Shown here one piece after another: positions 27,437 through 37,409 of a stretch of 64,000 nt of DNA. The translations under genes were made by a program, and so were the position numbers. Source of the DNA: Rhodoferax sp. (GTDB taxonomy: Bacteria > Pseudomonadota > Gammaproteobacteria > Burkholderiales > Burkholderiaceae_C); assembly GCF_018780565.1 (NCBI RefSeq), contig NZ_JADMJN010000011.1, forward strand, positions 94,003-158,002, given 5' to 3'. Below the pieces are notes generated by a model. It was not told the DNA's origin. It was given only the letters and a program-made list of their open reading frames with translations, and ran no database searches. The first letter of the stretch is position 1. The number at the start of each line of letters is the position of its first letter.

Positions 27437-30400
27437 ATGAACACGGCTTTCGTCGTGATGACGTTGTTGTCTGCACTGTTCCTCTACCTGCATCAGCTTG
27501 GTGAGACCAGGCGCTCGGCACCCGGTGCTTGGGCTCTGGCATACGGCTTTGCGGCCCTGCCTTTTCTGGGGCAACTGCTGGATATACCGGCAATCGGCCG
27601 GTCGGAAATTTTCACTGCCTGGATGATGTTTGCCTTTGCGGCAGGGATCTGGCTGGGTGGGCGTATCTTCAATGGCCAGACGGTTAACACCAGACTGCTG
27701 CCTGCCGTGGTGGTCGTGCTGATGGTTTGGGGATTTTCCTGGCAGACCCTGGATCTGCCCTTGTCTGCAGGGGTCATGCCGCTTCACGGCACTGCTGCGG
27801 CCTTGATGCTGCTGGCTGCGTACAGCTTTTGGCAAGGCCGTCGAAACCACTCGCACTCCTGGTGCGGGGTGATTGTGGCGTTGATGCTGGCGCGTGCTGT
27901 GCCGTTGCTTGTCTTGCCTTCGCTTGGCGCATCCAGTCCGCTGCTTGTCCAATTCTCGCTTGCTGCAAGCTGGCTGGATTTGGCTCTTGGCATGTCGCTG
28001 GTGGTAACTTATTTTCTGAACCTGATGGCGCAGGAACGGCGGGTGTACGAGGCGGAGCAAGCACGCGATGCCATCAATGACGTGAACGTCCGACGTGAAG
28101 TGGAGCTTGTCCGGCACAAAACGGATATGGCGTTACGTGAACGTGATGAACGTCTGGCAGCCATTTTTGACCTGATGCCGGAGGCCGTGACCATCAGTCG
28201 AGTGAGCGACGGTTTCTATGTTGAAGTCAATCGAAGCTGGAGCCAGATGTTTGGGTTTGATCTTCAGGAGGCGATGGGGCGATCTTCGTTCGACCTGAAT
28301 TTCTGGGTTGATACGCAGGAGCGGCAGAATTTGGTTGATGCTCTGCAACGTGATCGTGAAGTGCGTGGTTTTGAAGTCCACGTGCGCTGCAAAGACGGTA
28401 CGGTGTTGCTTGTCGCCGGATACTGCAGCATTTTTGAATCGGGTGGTGAAAGATACCTGCTTGCCTTGATGCACGACATTACGCAGGAGCGAGAGCGCGA
28501 GTCGACGCGTGTGGCGATGGAAGCCACCATGCGCGAAAGAGAGCAGCAACTGAGTTCAATCCTGGATGCGATGGCCGAGGGTGTTGTGCTGCGGGACCGC
28601 TCGGGACGCGTCATCGTCAGCAATGCGGCTGCAGCAGAAATCTATGGTGTGCCACCGGGCGACATGCAATTGGCCCCTGACTTGATCGATACCGAATTCT
28701 TGCGTGAAGACGGCAACCGGTTCGGACGTGGCGAGCTTCCTGCGGTGCAGGTATTCACGAGGGGAGAGCCAGTCAAGGACACAGTGATGGGTGTGATTCG
28801 CCGGGATGGAGCGGTCCGCTGGACGCTGGTGAATGCAGTTCCAATTTTGGGTCCTGACGCTCGGAACGTCGTCGCAGTAGTTTCGACGCTGACAGACATC
28901 ACCCGCATGAAGGAAATCGAGACCCGTTTGCGTGATCGCGACGCCTTTCAGACACGGGTTTTCCAGCTGGTTCCCGATACGCTGACCATTACAAGAATGG
29001 CGGATGGGCGCTACGTCGATGTCAATCGCAACTGGGAGACGCTGACTGGATACACCCCTGCGCAGACGATTGGTCGGACTTCGCTGGAACTGGGTGTCTG
29101 GGGCAGTCCCGAACAGCGGGCGCATTGGATTGAGGCGATTCACCGCGATGGTGAGTTGCGCGACTTTGAGGCAACGTTGCGCAACCGGCATGGTGAGCTT
29201 CTGGACTGTCGGCTTTCCGGCAGCAAATTTGAGGCAGGGGGGGAGGATTTTCTGCTGTTCTCCATCAAAAACGTCATGCAGGAAAAGGCCGCAGAGGCAG
29301 CCCGCCTTCGTGCGGAATCATTGTTGCGCGACAGTGAGTTCAAATTTTCCTCGGTGTTCCAGTTGTCACCGGTGCCGCTTGGATTGACACATGTGGAAAG
29401 CGGAAAATTTGTCGAGGTCAATGATGCCTGGCTTTTGCAGTTCGGTTTCGACCGCGACGACGTGATCGGAAGGACCTCGGCAGAACTGAAGGTGTGGGTC
29501 GACCTGGGTGATCGCCAGAGAATGATGGATGAAATGAGGCGCCGCCAGGCCGTGGATCGGCTTGAGATCCAGGGACGGCGCCGCGATGGTCAGATCATGA
29601 ATTGCCTTCTGTCTGGGCGGACTCTTGTTTTCAATGACGAAAGAATGTTCATCTTCGCGCCGGTTGATGTGACACGCCAGCGGGAAATTGAACGTGAAAT
29701 CCGTGAGATCAACCATGAGTTGGAAGAGCGCGTCCGCTTGCGTACCCTCAAGCTGGAGCAGGCCAATGGTGAACTTGCGGCGACCCTGGAATCGCTCAGC
29801 CGGGCTCAAAACGAATTGGTCCGGTCAGAAAAGATGGCTGCACTGGGCTCTCTGGTTGCGGGTGTGGCGCATGAGCTGAATACGCCGATCGGCAACAGCG
29901 TGACTGTCGCCAGTACCCTGCATGACCAGACGCGGGAATTGCTGCAGGACATTGCACAGGGCACTTTGAAGCGTTCAAGACTGGACACCTATTTGAACAA
30001 CGCCGCGACAGGATCGGATTTGCTCTTGCGTTCTTTGGGTGTGGCACGAGACCTGGTGAGTAGTTTCAAACAAGTCGCGGTGGATCAATCCAGCAACCAG
30101 CGCAGGCGTTTTGATCTCCGACATGTGATGGATGATCTGGTGGTCACGCTGGGGCCGATGTTCAAGAAAACTCGTTTCAGGCTGGATCTGGACCTCGCGC
30201 CAGGCATTGAGCTGAACAGTTACCCCGGTCCGCTAGGCCAAGTGGTGACCAATCTGATTTCCAATGCGCTGTCGCACGCGTTTGACGGTCGTGATGAAGG
30301 CGTGATGTGCATAAGTTCACGCTGGATAGACACCAGGCACGTAGAGTTGAGCTTCAGCGACGACGGCGTGGGCATACCAGAAAAAAATCTGGCCCGTGTA

Positions 30401-30586
30401 TTCGATCCGTTCTTTACAACCCGAATGGGCCAAGGCGGTTCTGGCTTGGGGATGAACATTGTCTACAACATCGTGACGGGCGTGCTGGGTGGCGATATTC
30501 AACTGGCAAGTCAGGTCGGCAAGGGTACCCAGGTGACGATTCGCTTGCCTCTGGCGGCACCGGAAAGCGTCACCGATCCCGCCTGA
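27437..30586 (+). CDS. Multi-PAS membrane histidine kinase
   Basis: 1049-residue sensor kinase. About seven membrane helices fill residues 1-200; then four PAS domains (beginning near residues 235, 370, 510 and 640) with PAC-like ends; then a long coiled coil, an H-box (MAALGSLVAGVAHELNTPIG) and an ATPase domain (NLISNALSHAF, DDGVGIPEKNL, GGSGLGMNIVYNI). PAS domains 1, 3 and 4 share repeated sequence (VEVNRSW / VDVNRNW / VEVNDAW, each followed by GRTS- or GRSS-type text), pointing to internal duplication. No response regulator is adjacent. Confidence 0.9.
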   Translation: MNTAFVVMTLLSALFLYLHQLGETRRSAPGAWALAYGFAALPFLGQLLDIPAIGRSEIFTAWMMFAFAAGIWLGGRIFNGQTVNTRLLPAVVVVLMVWGFSWQTLDLPLSAGVMPLHGTAAALMLLAAYSFWQGRRNHSHSWCGVIVALMLARAVPLLVLPSLGASSPLLVQFSLAASWLDLALGMSLVVTYFLNLMAQERRVYEAEQARDAINDVNVRREVELVRHKTDMALRERDERLAAIFDLMPEAVTISRVSDGFYVEVNRSWSQMFGFDLQEAMGRSSFDLNFWVDTQERQNLVDALQRDREVRGFEVHVRCKDGTVLLVAGYCSIFESGGERYLLALMHDITQERERESTRVAMEATMREREQQLSSILDAMAEGVVLRDRSGRVIVSNAAAAEIYGVPPGDMQLAPDLIDTEFLREDGNRFGRGELPAVQVFTRGEPVKDTVMGVIRRDGAVRWTLVNAVPILGPDARNVVAVVSTLTDITRMKEIETRLRDRDAFQTRVFQLVPDTLTITRMADGRYVDVNRNWETLTGYTPAQTIGRTSLELGVWGSPEQRAHWIEAIHRDGELRDFEATLRNRHGELLDCRLSGSKFEAGGEDFLLFSIKNVMQEKAAEAARLRAESLLRDSEFKFSSVFQLSPVPLGLTHVESGKFVEVNDAWLLQFGFDRDDVIGRTSAELKVWVDLGDRQRMMDEMRRRQAVDRLEIQGRRRDGQIMNCLLSGRTLVFNDERMFIFAPVDVTRQREIEREIREINHELEERVRLRTLKLEQANGELAATLESLSRAQNELVRSEKMAALGSLVAGVAHELNTPIGNSVTVASTLHDQTRELLQDIAQGTLKRSRLDTYLNNAATGSDLLLRSLGVARDLVSSFKQVAVDQSSNQRRRFDLRHVMDDLVVTLGPMFKKTRFRLDLDLAPGIELNSYPGPLGQVVTNLISNALSHAFDGRDEGVMCISSRWIDTRHVELSFSDDGVGIPEKNLARVFDPFFTTRMGQGGSGLGMNIVYNIVTGVLGGDIQLASQVGKGTQVTIRLPLAAPESVTDPA

Positions 30587-30593
30587 TTGAGGG

Positions 30594-30659
30594 GTCGCGC
30601 ATTTTTTGCGCGACAATCCTGCCGCCATCACGGATTGTCCGGTCGGCCTGCCAACAGGC
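30594..30659 (+). other. Three tandem hairpins between the kinase and ylqF
   Basis: An 8-base perfect stem (GTCGCGCA at 30594-30601 with TGCGCGAC at 30607-30614) is followed by ACAATCC/GGATTGT (30613-30619 with 30632-30638) and GCCTG/CAGGC (30646-30650 with 30655-30659). No T-run follows, so it is not a classic terminator. It may protect or process mRNA, or be a leader of ylqF. Confidence 0.4.
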
Positions 30660-30686
30660 ATGATATCGTCCGCAAAGGGAGAAGAG

Positions 30687-31646
30687 ATGGCTATTCAGTG
30701 GTTTCCAGGTCATATGCATTTGACCAAAAAGGCCATCGGTGAACGCATCAAAAACATTGATGTTGTGATCGAACTGCTTGATGCACGCCTGCCTGGCTCC
30801 AGCGCCAATCCCATGCTGGCTGAACTCACGCAGGGTCGGCCCATGCTCAAGGTGTTGAACAAGCAGGATCTTGCCGATCCGCTGCGCACGACCGAGTGGC
30901 TGGCTTACTACAACAGCCAGTCCGGCACACGGGCACTTGGGCTTGATGCCAGCATGACAACACCTGCCAAGGCCCTGATCAAAGCCTGTTTTGAACTGGC
31001 GCCGAGTCGTGGCGGGATGGTCAAGCCCATGCGCGTCCTGATCTGTGGCATACCCAATGTGGGCAAGTCAACGTTGATCAATACACTGACCGGAAAGCGC
31101 GCGGCGAAAACCGGCGACGAAGCCGGCATTACCAAGCTGGAGCAGCGCATATCTCTGGCGGATGATTTTTATTTGTACGATACACCGGGTGTATTGTGGC
31201 CGCGCATCATTGTCGCCAAGAGCGGCTACAACCTTGCGGCCAGTGGTGCCATTGGCCGCAACGCATTCAATGAAGAAGAGGTGGCGCTGGAGCTGCTGAA
31301 CTACCTGAAGACACACTATCCGGCCTTGGTGGAAGCCCGTTTCAAGCTGACGGAGGTGGCTACCATGACCGACGAGGATTTGCTGGATGCCATCGGCCAG
31401 AAACGTGGTGCACTGCAGGCTGGCAAGCGGGTGAACACGCAAAAGGCTGCCGAAATTGTGATCTACGATTTTCGTGCTGCCGTGCTGGGGCGGATCACAC
31501 TTGAAACTCCCGGGGAATTTGCCGAATGGCTGGCCGCAGGTGAAATACTGGATGCGCAACGTCAAATCAAGAAGGACGCCATTGAACTGGATCGCAAAAT
31601 CCGGTTCAAGCAGATACCGCGTCCTGATAAACGTTCGGCGTCCTGA
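30687..31646 (+). CDS. ylqF: Ribosome-biogenesis GTPase YlqF/RbgA type
   Basis: 319-residue circularly permuted GTPase that assists large-subunit ribosome assembly. Its motif order is G4 first (NKQD at residues 58-61), then G1 from residue 121 (GIPNVGKST) and G3 (DTPGVLWP), as in all YlqF/RbgA proteins. The N-terminus is the diagnostic IQWFPGHM. ATG 30687 follows AAAGGGAGAAGAG. A C-terminal helical domain (about 200-319) binds rRNA in relatives. Confidence 0.92.
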   Translation: MAIQWFPGHMHLTKKAIGERIKNIDVVIELLDARLPGSSANPMLAELTQGRPMLKVLNKQDLADPLRTTEWLAYYNSQSGTRALGLDASMTTPAKALIKACFELAPSRGGMVKPMRVLICGIPNVGKSTLINTLTGKRAAKTGDEAGITKLEQRISLADDFYLYDTPGVLWPRIIVAKSGYNLAASGAIGRNAFNEEEVALELLNYLKTHYPALVEARFKLTEVATMTDEDLLDAIGQKRGALQAGKRVNTQKAAEIVIYDFRAAVLGRITLETPGEFAEWLAAGEILDAQRQIKKDAIELDRKIRFKQIPRPDKRSAS

Positions 31647-31660
31647 TCTGGGCCGGTACG

Positions 31661-31954
31661 TTACTGCCCGGATTTCAAACTGAGGTCAGAGCAGGGATAC
31701 GCCACACAGGGCAAGGCATAGCCTTCAAGTTTTTCCTCGGCACTCAATCCCGGCCATTCGAGCTCGTAGCGAACCTGACCACGGGTCAGCTGCGCGATGC
31801 AGGTCCGGCATGTGCCGTTGCGGCACGAGCTGGGCCAGTCGATGCCACCTTGTTCCAGCGAGACCAGTAGGGGCTGGTTGGTCCAGGCATCAAACTGTTG
31901 CCCGTCAGGCTCTGCGTTGCCGAGGAAAAATAGCGGTAAATCTGTGACGTTCAT
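31661..31954 (-). CDS. 2Fe-2S plant-type ferredoxin
   Basis: 97-residue electron carrier. The cluster motif CRNGTCRTC (Cys-x4-Cys-x2-Cys) and a later Cys in YALPCVAYP give the four ligands of a [2Fe-2S] ferredoxin. The fold begins near residue 1 without a signal, so it is cytoplasmic. It converges with ylqF, and no reductase or oxygenase is adjacent; its partner is unknown. Confidence 0.88.
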   Translation of the reverse strand: MNVTDLPLFFLGNAEPDGQQFDAWTNQPLLVSLEQGGIDWPSSCRNGTCRTCIAQLTRGQVRYELEWPGLSAEEKLEGYALPCVAYPCSDLSLKSGQ

Positions 31955-32032
31955 GCCCGTATTTTAGGAGCGCCATGGGTCCGCGACCTGCCCCGTCATA
32001 ATGGCGGCTGCTCTTTACATCCCGAATCCATT

Positions 32033-32953
32033 TTGAAAACCATCCTTCCCTTAAGCCTGTTCATCAAGCCCGACAGAAATGATCCGCGGCCACTGGTGAT
32101 TTACCACGGCCACAATTGCCCAGACGGTTTTGCGGCGGCCTTGGCGGCCTGGCTTTTTTATGAAGGCAAGGCGGAGTTTCTGGGCTTGGACCATGGGGAT
32201 GTCAAGTCGCTTGAGGACTTGCCCGTACTGGATGGGCGCGCCGTCTATATTCTCGATTTTTCGTTCGCACCGGAGCTCATGCGCAGTATTGAAGAGCGGG
32301 CTGCCAAGCTGGTGATGCTTGACCATCACAAAAGTGCGGCGGACAAGCTCGAAGGCTTTGAATGTCGCTGCGGTGTGGTGCATTTCGACATGAAGAAGTC
32401 GGGCTCAAGACTGGCATGGGAGTTCTTTCAACCGGACCGTGCCTTGCCCGACCTGGTGCGACTGGTCGAAGACCGGGACATATGGGTGTGGCAGTACCCC
32501 GAGAGCGCAGGTTTTCTTGCAGCGCTGGACATGGAGCCTTTTGAGTTTGAGCGCTGGAAGGAGATTGCCCTGTTTGATGCCCGGCAATTGTCGGCTTATG
32601 TTGAGCGCGGGCAGGCCATGGATGAAAAATTTGCCCGCCTCGCCACCGGCATAGCCGACGCGGCCCAGCCGCTGGTCTTCAACGGTTTGACGGGCATGAT
32701 GGTGAACGCACCAGGCGTTTTTCACAGCTTGGTGGGTGACATACTTTCCAAAAAGAGCGGCACTTTCGCGCTGATGTGGAGTGTGGACAAGAGCGGCATC
32801 ATCAAGGCGGGACTGCGTTCGCAGCGCAGCTTTGACTGCATCCCGCTGGCGGAAAGCATGCGCGGTGGCGGCCACGCACAGGCCTGTGGTTTCAAGATGG
32901 GGGCGGATCGCCTGCCTGAACTGCTGAGCGGCCGCCTGAACGCGGTGAAGTGA
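32033..32953 (+). CDS. DHH/DHHA1 family phosphoesterase
   Basis: 306-residue metal-dependent phosphoesterase. The DHH domain shows HNCPDGFAAALAAWLF near residue 30 and LDHHKSA near residue 98; the C-terminal DHHA1 part shows GGGHAQACGFKMG. Relatives are RecJ, NrnA and oligoribonucleases or cyclic-dinucleotide hydrolases. The specific substrate is not clear. The only plausible start is TTG 32033. Its stop abuts the stop of the convergent cbbM gene with no base between. Confidence 0.88.
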   Translation: MKTILPLSLFIKPDRNDPRPLVIYHGHNCPDGFAAALAAWLFYEGKAEFLGLDHGDVKSLEDLPVLDGRAVYILDFSFAPELMRSIEERAAKLVMLDHHKSAADKLEGFECRCGVVHFDMKKSGSRLAWEFFQPDRALPDLVRLVEDRDIWVWQYPESAGFLAALDMEPFEFERWKEIALFDARQLSAYVERGQAMDEKFARLATGIADAAQPLVFNGLTGMMVNAPGVFHSLVGDILSKKSGTFALMWSVDKSGIIKAGLRSQRSFDCIPLAESMRGGGHAQACGFKMGADRLPELLSGRLNAVK

Positions 32954-34333
32954 TCAGCTTTTAACGCCCAATCGCTCACGCCAGCCGGGAAACAGGCGGT
33001 CGGCATCGGCAGGGAAAGATTCAAACGCGCGGGCGAACTCCCGGTGTTCTTTCGCAAAGTCAATCGGGTCCGCGCCAGATCTCCAGCACTCATACGACTG
33101 ACGCAGTGAGATGGCTCCGGCTGCAGGGCTGTCGATGTGGCCGTAGGCGCCACCCCCGGCGGTGTTGACGACATTGCCGTGCCCCAGGTTCTCGAAGAAG
33201 CCTGGCAGGCGCACGGCGTTCATGCCACCCGAGATGATGGGTGTGGTGGGTTTCATGCCGTACCATTTCTGGAGGTAGACCGGGCCCTGGCACTCGTCGC
33301 GCTCAATCATGTAGGCAATCACCCGGTCATCGCCTTCGCCTTCCATTTTGCCGTAGCCCATGGTGCCCACGTGGATGCCCGAGGCGCCCTGCAGGCGGCT
33401 CATCTTGGCCAGCACAAAGGCGGTGTAGCCGCGCTTGGCGCTGGGCGATGTGACCATGCCGTGGCCGGCGCGGTGGTAGTGCAGGTACTGGTTTGGGTAC
33501 TGGCGCCGCGCGGTGGTCACCATGCCGGGGCCGCCGACAAACCCGTCCACCAGAAACGCCAGCTTGTCGGCGTCCGGGCCGAATGTTTCCAGTGCAAAAT
33601 CGGCGCGCGCCAGCATCTCGTAGTGGTCGTCGGCGGTGATGTTCATGGAGAACAATTTGGCCTGCCCGGTTTCGTCCTGGGCGCGCTTGAGGGCCTCGTA
33701 CACCAGCGGAATGGTCTTCTTGATAGGGGCGAACACCTGATTGCCCTGGGGTTCATCATTCTTGATGAAGTCGCCACCCAGCCAAAACTGGTAGGCCGCC
33801 TCGGCGAACGGCTCGGGGCGCAGGCCCAGCTTGGGCTTGATGATGGTGCCTGAGATGTAGCCGCCGTCCTTCACGGGGCGTCCCAGAATGCGCCACAGAT
33901 CGGAGATGTCTTTGGACGGGCCGTCAAACATCTGAATCACGCGCTCGGGCATGTAGAAGTCAATCATCTTGGCATGGGCAATGTCGCCCATGCCCTGGTT
34001 GTTGCCGATGGCCAGGGTCAAAAATGACACGAGCATAAAGCGGCCATCGGTCACATTGCGGTCAAACAGGTCCAGCGGATACGCGATGCGCATGTCTTCC
34101 GTAGCTTCATCGATGTGGTAGACCAGGGCGTCAACACCCCGGGTGAAGTCATCGGTCGTGGAAACCTCCACGTTGGTGCCGGTGCTGGACTCGGCTGCAA
34201 AGTGCGCTGCGGCTTCCAGGTAGCCATGGCCCGGTTTGGGCTTCATCTTGTAGGCCACCAGAATGTGCTGGCCGCATCTGATCAATTCGGCTTCCTGAAG
34301 GCTCAGGTCGGCGTAGCGCTTGGACTGGTCCAT
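32954..34333 (-). CDS. cbbM: Ribulose-1,5-bisphosphate carboxylase/oxygenase, form II
   Basis: CO2-fixing enzyme of the Calvin cycle; form II is large-subunit only and prefers high CO2 or low oxygen. 459 residues. Catalytic Lys166 ([12 protein letters not shown]) and the carbamylated Lys191 with Asp193 and Glu194 ([11 protein letters not shown]) fall at the same numbers as in Rhodospirillum rubrum. [17 protein letters not shown] and YHRAGHG are also form II. A strong ribosome site (AAGGAG) precedes ATG 34333. No cbbQ or cbbO activase gene and no small-subunit gene are in the window. A palindromic operator lies at 34454-34480, just upstream. Confidence 0.97.
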   Translation of the reverse strand: MDQSKRYADLSLQEAELIRCGQHILVAYKMKPKPGHGYLEAAAHFAAESSTGTNVEVSTTDDFTRGVDALVYHIDEATEDMRIAYPLDLFDRNVTDGRFMLVSFLTLAIGNNQGMGDIAHAKMIDFYMPERVIQMFDGPSKDISDLWRILGRPVKDGGYISGTIIKPKLGLRPEPFAEAAYQFWLGGDFIKNDEPQGNQVFAPIKKTIPLVYEALKRAQDETGQAKLFSMNITADDHYEMLARADFALETFGPDADKLAFLVDGFVGGPGMVTTARRQYPNQYLHYHRAGHGMVTSPSAKRGYTAFVLAKMSRLQGASGIHVGTMGYGKMEGEGDDRVIAYMIERDECQGPVYLQKWYGMKPTTPIISGGMNAVRLPGFFENLGHGNVVNTAGGGAYGHIDSPAAGAISLRQSYECWRSGADPIDFAKEHREFARAFESFPADADRLFPGWRERLGVKS

Positions 34334-34453
34334 GACGGGTCTCCTTGGGATGGTAGGGGCCCGGCGGACAAGGCATGCTCGATCAGCCTGCCGGGTTAAT
34401 GGAGGCGACTATAGTGAAACAAATTCATCAAATATATTCAATATTTATTTTTT

Positions 34454-34480
34454 ATTAATCAGATAAATCTGATGATTAAT
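34454..34480. promoter_or_regulatory. Putative CbbR operator upstream of cbbM
   Basis: Nested palindrome: outer arms ATTAATCA and TGATTAAT, inner arms ATCAGA and TCTGAT around TAAA. The 19-base core AATCAGATAAATCTGATGA is nearly the same as the site at 35414-35445. It lies 121-147 bases upstream of the cbbM ATG, between cbbM and the cbbR stop, in very AT-rich DNA. It has the size and symmetry of a LysR-type site. Confidence 0.6.
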
Positions 34481-34486
34481 CACAGA

Positions 34487-35398
34487 TCATGCCCATGAAT
34501 CAATGAGGGGTCCCCCTTGCTCTATCAAAAATGCCTTGAAGGCTTTGGCGGCTGGTGAAAGTTTTTTATGGCTCAGATGTGTGACATACCAATGTCCCAC
34601 CAGAGGCATGCCGTTGATGTCCACCAGGGCCAGATGACCCGCAGCCAGTTCATGGCGAACCGTGCGCAGTGAGAGAAAACTCAAACCCATGCCGGCCATG
34701 ACCGCCTGCTTGATGGTTTCGTTGCTGGGCATCTCCATGACCACTTTGGGCTTGATGTCGTGTTGGCCAAACAGCCGCTCCATGGCGGCGCGTGTGCCCG
34801 ATCCCTGCTCGCGCACCACAAATCCGTAGTCTTTGAGCATTTCGAACTGGACTCGTTTGCGGCGCGACAGGGGGTGGTCCGGCGCGCACACAATGCCCAG
34901 TGGGTTGGTGGCGAAGGCCGTGGCCTCGCAGTCCAGCGTGTTGGGCGCGCGCCCCATCATCACCAGATCGACTTCGTTGCGTGCAAGGAAGCCCAGAATA
35001 TTCTCCCGGTTGTCAATGCGCAGGGTTACTTCAATGCCGGGAAGCAGCTTGCCGAAACGGACCAGCAGCATCGGCACGAAGTATTTGGCGGTGCTCACCA
35101 CCGCCAGATCAATGCGCCCCTTTCGAATTCCGACATGCTCGGCCATGATGGCCTCGATGTCCTTGAGTTGGGCCATGGCAGCGATGGCATGCGTCAAGAA
35201 TTCCTGGCCTGCGCCGGTCAGCTGGATATTGCGTCCAACGGGCTCGATGAGGGGAAGGCCGAAAGCATCTTCGAGCTGTCGAATTTGCATGGATACAGCC
35301 GGTTGAGTCACAAACAGACGTTCTGCCGCTTTGGATACAGATTTGTCCCGGGCGACTTCGATAAAGGTCTGGATTTGCTTGAGGGTGTAATTTCGCAT
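34487..35398 (-). CDS. cbbR: LysR-type regulator CbbR
   Basis: 303-residue LysR activator that controls Calvin-cycle genes. N-terminal winged helix (residues 1-60, SVSKAAERLFVTQPAVSMQIRQLEDAFG) and a C-terminal effector-binding domain. The assignment rests on position: it lies between cbbM (same strand, downstream) and the divergent cbbY-F-P-Z operon. The two flanking intergenic spaces carry matching palindromes, consistent with control of both arms. Known CbbR proteins respond to metabolites such as PEP, NADPH or RuBP; which applies here is unknown. Confidence 0.92.
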   Translation of the reverse strand: MRNYTLKQIQTFIEVARDKSVSKAAERLFVTQPAVSMQIRQLEDAFGLPLIEPVGRNIQLTGAGQEFLTHAIAAMAQLKDIEAIMAEHVGIRKGRIDLAVVSTAKYFVPMLLVRFGKLLPGIEVTLRIDNRENILGFLARNEVDLVMMGRAPNTLDCEATAFATNPLGIVCAPDHPLSRRKRVQFEMLKDYGFVVREQGSGTRAAMERLFGQHDIKPKVVMEMPSNETIKQAVMAGMGLSFLSLRTVRHELAAGHLALVDINGMPLVGHWYVTHLSHKKLSPAAKAFKAFLIEQGGPLIDSWA

Positions 35399-35413
35399 GG
35401 TTTATTCTATGAA

Positions 35414-35445
35414 TTAACAATCAGTTAAAACTGATGAATTGTTAA
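35414..35445. promoter_or_regulatory. Putative CbbR operator in the cbbR/cbbY gap
   Basis: Outer arms TTAACAA and TTGTTAA enclose inner arms ATCAGT and ACTGAT around TAAA. The core AATCAGTTAAAACTGATGA differs from the cbbM site at only two symmetric positions. It begins 16 bases upstream of the cbbR ATG and ends about 95 bases before cbbY, fitting both autoregulation and activation of the divergent operon. Confidence 0.62.
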
Positions 35446-35540
35446 GTAAATATGATTTGAGTTTATGTGTAATGTCTCTTAAAGTAAATCTGTCGTGCTC
35501 GCTTTGAGTGGCGATTTCCATGCTTTACAAGGACGCTGGC

Positions 35541-36284
35541 ATGCTCAATGCGCTGATTTTTGATGTTGATGGCACCCTGGCCGATACCGAGGCTGCCCAT
35601 CGAGAGGCGTTCAACCACGCATTTGCCGAGTTCGGATTGGACTGGCATTGGGATGAGCCCCTGTACACCGAACTGCTCAACATCTCTGGTGGCAAAGAGC
35701 GAATTCAACACTATTGGAAGAAGATGCAGCCCGATCTCCGCGAAACCGAAGCCATGGCCTTGCAGGATGCGGTGAATCGCTTGCATGAGATCAAGACCGC
35801 GGCCTATGAGGGTGCGGTCAACGAGGGCGCCGTGTGTCTGCGCCCTGGAGTTTTGAAGTTGATGGATGAAGCCTTGGAGCAGGGGCTGCAGCTGGCCATT
35901 GCCACCACCACTTCACCCGTCAACATCGCCGCGCTGCTGCGCCGGGCCGTGGGCTCCGACTGGCGTCTTAACTTTGCCGCGATGGGTGATGCGTCCACAG
36001 CACCGATCAAGAAGCCACATCCTCAGGTGTATTTGCAGATGCTGGCGGCGCTCAATATGCAGCCGGGCCAGTGTCTTGCGTTTGAAGATTCAAGCAATGG
36101 TCTGCGCTCGGCGGTAGCGGCGGGCCTGGCGACATTGATCACACCCACGGCCTACACCGCGCACCACGACTTTGCGGCCGCGATGCGCGTGGTACCCGAT
36201 TTGAGCCATGTGGATCTGGGCCAGTTGCGGCTCTGGCATGCGCAGGCGCAACACCTTCCCCGCCTCGTCGCCGCAACCCACTGA
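35541..36284 (+). CDS. cbbY: HAD phosphatase CbbY
   Basis: 247-residue haloacid-dehalogenase phosphatase of the CbbY group, which removes xylulose-1,5-bisphosphate, a dead-end inhibitor of RuBisCO. The nucleophile motif [11 protein letters not shown] is near residue 7; later motifs are the Thr/Ser in IATTTSP and the acidic [14 protein letters not shown] 35541 has AAGGA nine bases upstream; ATG 35520 and GTG 35508 also open in frame. It is first in the cbbY-F-P-Z operon. Confidence 0.9.
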   Translation: MLNALIFDVDGTLADTEAAHREAFNHAFAEFGLDWHWDEPLYTELLNISGGKERIQHYWKKMQPDLRETEAMALQDAVNRLHEIKTAAYEGAVNEGAVCLRPGVLKLMDEALEQGLQLAIATTTSPVNIAALLRRAVGSDWRLNFAAMGDASTAPIKKPHPQVYLQMLAALNMQPGQCLAFEDSSNGLRSAVAAGLATLITPTAYTAHHDFAAAMRVVPDLSHVDLGQLRLWHAQAQHLPRLVAATH

Positions 36285-36301
36285 TTGCATCAAAGCCTGC
36301 C

Positions 36302-37399
36302 ATGCCCTTGACCCATCGTTCCACCCTGACCCAGTTTCTGATCGAAGAGCGGCGTCGATTTCCCGGCGCCAGCGGAGACTTCAATGCGCTGATTCTGGAT
36401 GTGGCACTGGCCTGTAAAGCCATTGCGCGCGCGGTAGCCCTTGGCGAGTTGGCCAGTCCTGCGTGTCCTCAGGCGGACCCGGGGGCGGCCGGCGCCATCA
36501 ATATTCAGGGCGAGACGCAGACCCCGCTTGATGTGCTGAGCAACAAGGTGTTCATCCGTCGCACGGAATGGGCGGGCAATCTGGCCGGCATGGCATCCGA
36601 AGAAATGGAGCTGCCCTACCAGATACCGGGTCAATACCCGCGCGGCAAATACCTGCTGGTGTTTGATCCTCTGGATGGCTCAAGCAACATTGATGTGAAC
36701 GTCTCGGTGGGGAGCATCTTCTCGGTCTTGCGCGCCAGCCCGGAGCTGGAAGCAAGTGGGCGTGATGTGTGCGAGCAGGATTTTCTGCAACCCGGCTCCC
36801 GTCAGGTGGCCGCGGGTTATGCCTTGTATGGCCCGACGACAATGCTGGTTCTGACGGTAGGTGATGGGGTCAACGGGTTCACGCTGGACCCCAATCTGGG
36901 TGAATTCATGCTGACGCATCCGAAGCTGCAGATTCCAGCGGATACGCACGAGTTCGCCATCAATGCCTCCAACAGCCGGTTTTGGGAAGCGCCGGTGAAA
37001 CGTTATGTGGACGAATGCCTCGCCGGCAAGACCGGACCAAGGGCCAAGGATTTCAATATGCGCTGGATTGCCAGCATGGTGGCCGAAGCGCACCGGATTT
37101 TGATGCGGGGGGGCGTTTTCATGTACCCGCGCGATACCAAGGACATGAGCAAGCCGGGTCGTTTGCGCCTGCTGTACGAGGCCAACCCGATCGGCTTTCT
37201 CATGGAGCAGGCAGGTGGGCGTGCCAGCACCGGTGAAAGGCCGATGCTGGGCGTGCAACCCCAGTCGCTTCACCAACGCATTGGCCTGGTCTTTGGCTCC
37301 CGCCATGAGGTAGAGCGCATTGAGCGCTATCACGCCGAGCCGGTGCATACCGAGATGGACAACCCCCTGTTCACCGAGCGCAGCCTGTTCAGGGTGTGA
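36302..37399 (+). CDS. cbbF: Fructose-1,6-bisphosphatase class I
   Basis: Calvin-cycle and gluconeogenic phosphatase. 365 residues, typical of the proteobacterial CbbF branch, which usually also acts on sedoheptulose-1,7-bisphosphate. The metal site is [22 protein letters not shown]; other signatures are [14 protein letters not shown] and the C-terminal [23 protein letters not shown]. It is 17 bases from cbbY. Its own ribosome site is weak, so coupling to upstream translation is likely. Confidence 0.95.
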   Translation: MPLTHRSTLTQFLIEERRRFPGASGDFNALILDVALACKAIARAVALGELASPACPQADPGAAGAINIQGETQTPLDVLSNKVFIRRTEWAGNLAGMASEEMELPYQIPGQYPRGKYLLVFDPLDGSSNIDVNVSVGSIFSVLRASPELEASGRDVCEQDFLQPGSRQVAAGYALYGPTTMLVLTVGDGVNGFTLDPNLGEFMLTHPKLQIPADTHEFAINASNSRFWEAPVKRYVDECLAGKTGPRAKDFNMRWIASMVAEAHRILMRGGVFMYPRDTKDMSKPGRLRLLYEANPIGFLMEQAGGRASTGERPMLGVQPQSLHQRIGLVFGSRHEVERIERYHAEPVHTEMDNPLFTERSLFRV

Positions 37400-37409
37400 A
37401 GAGTCGCTT

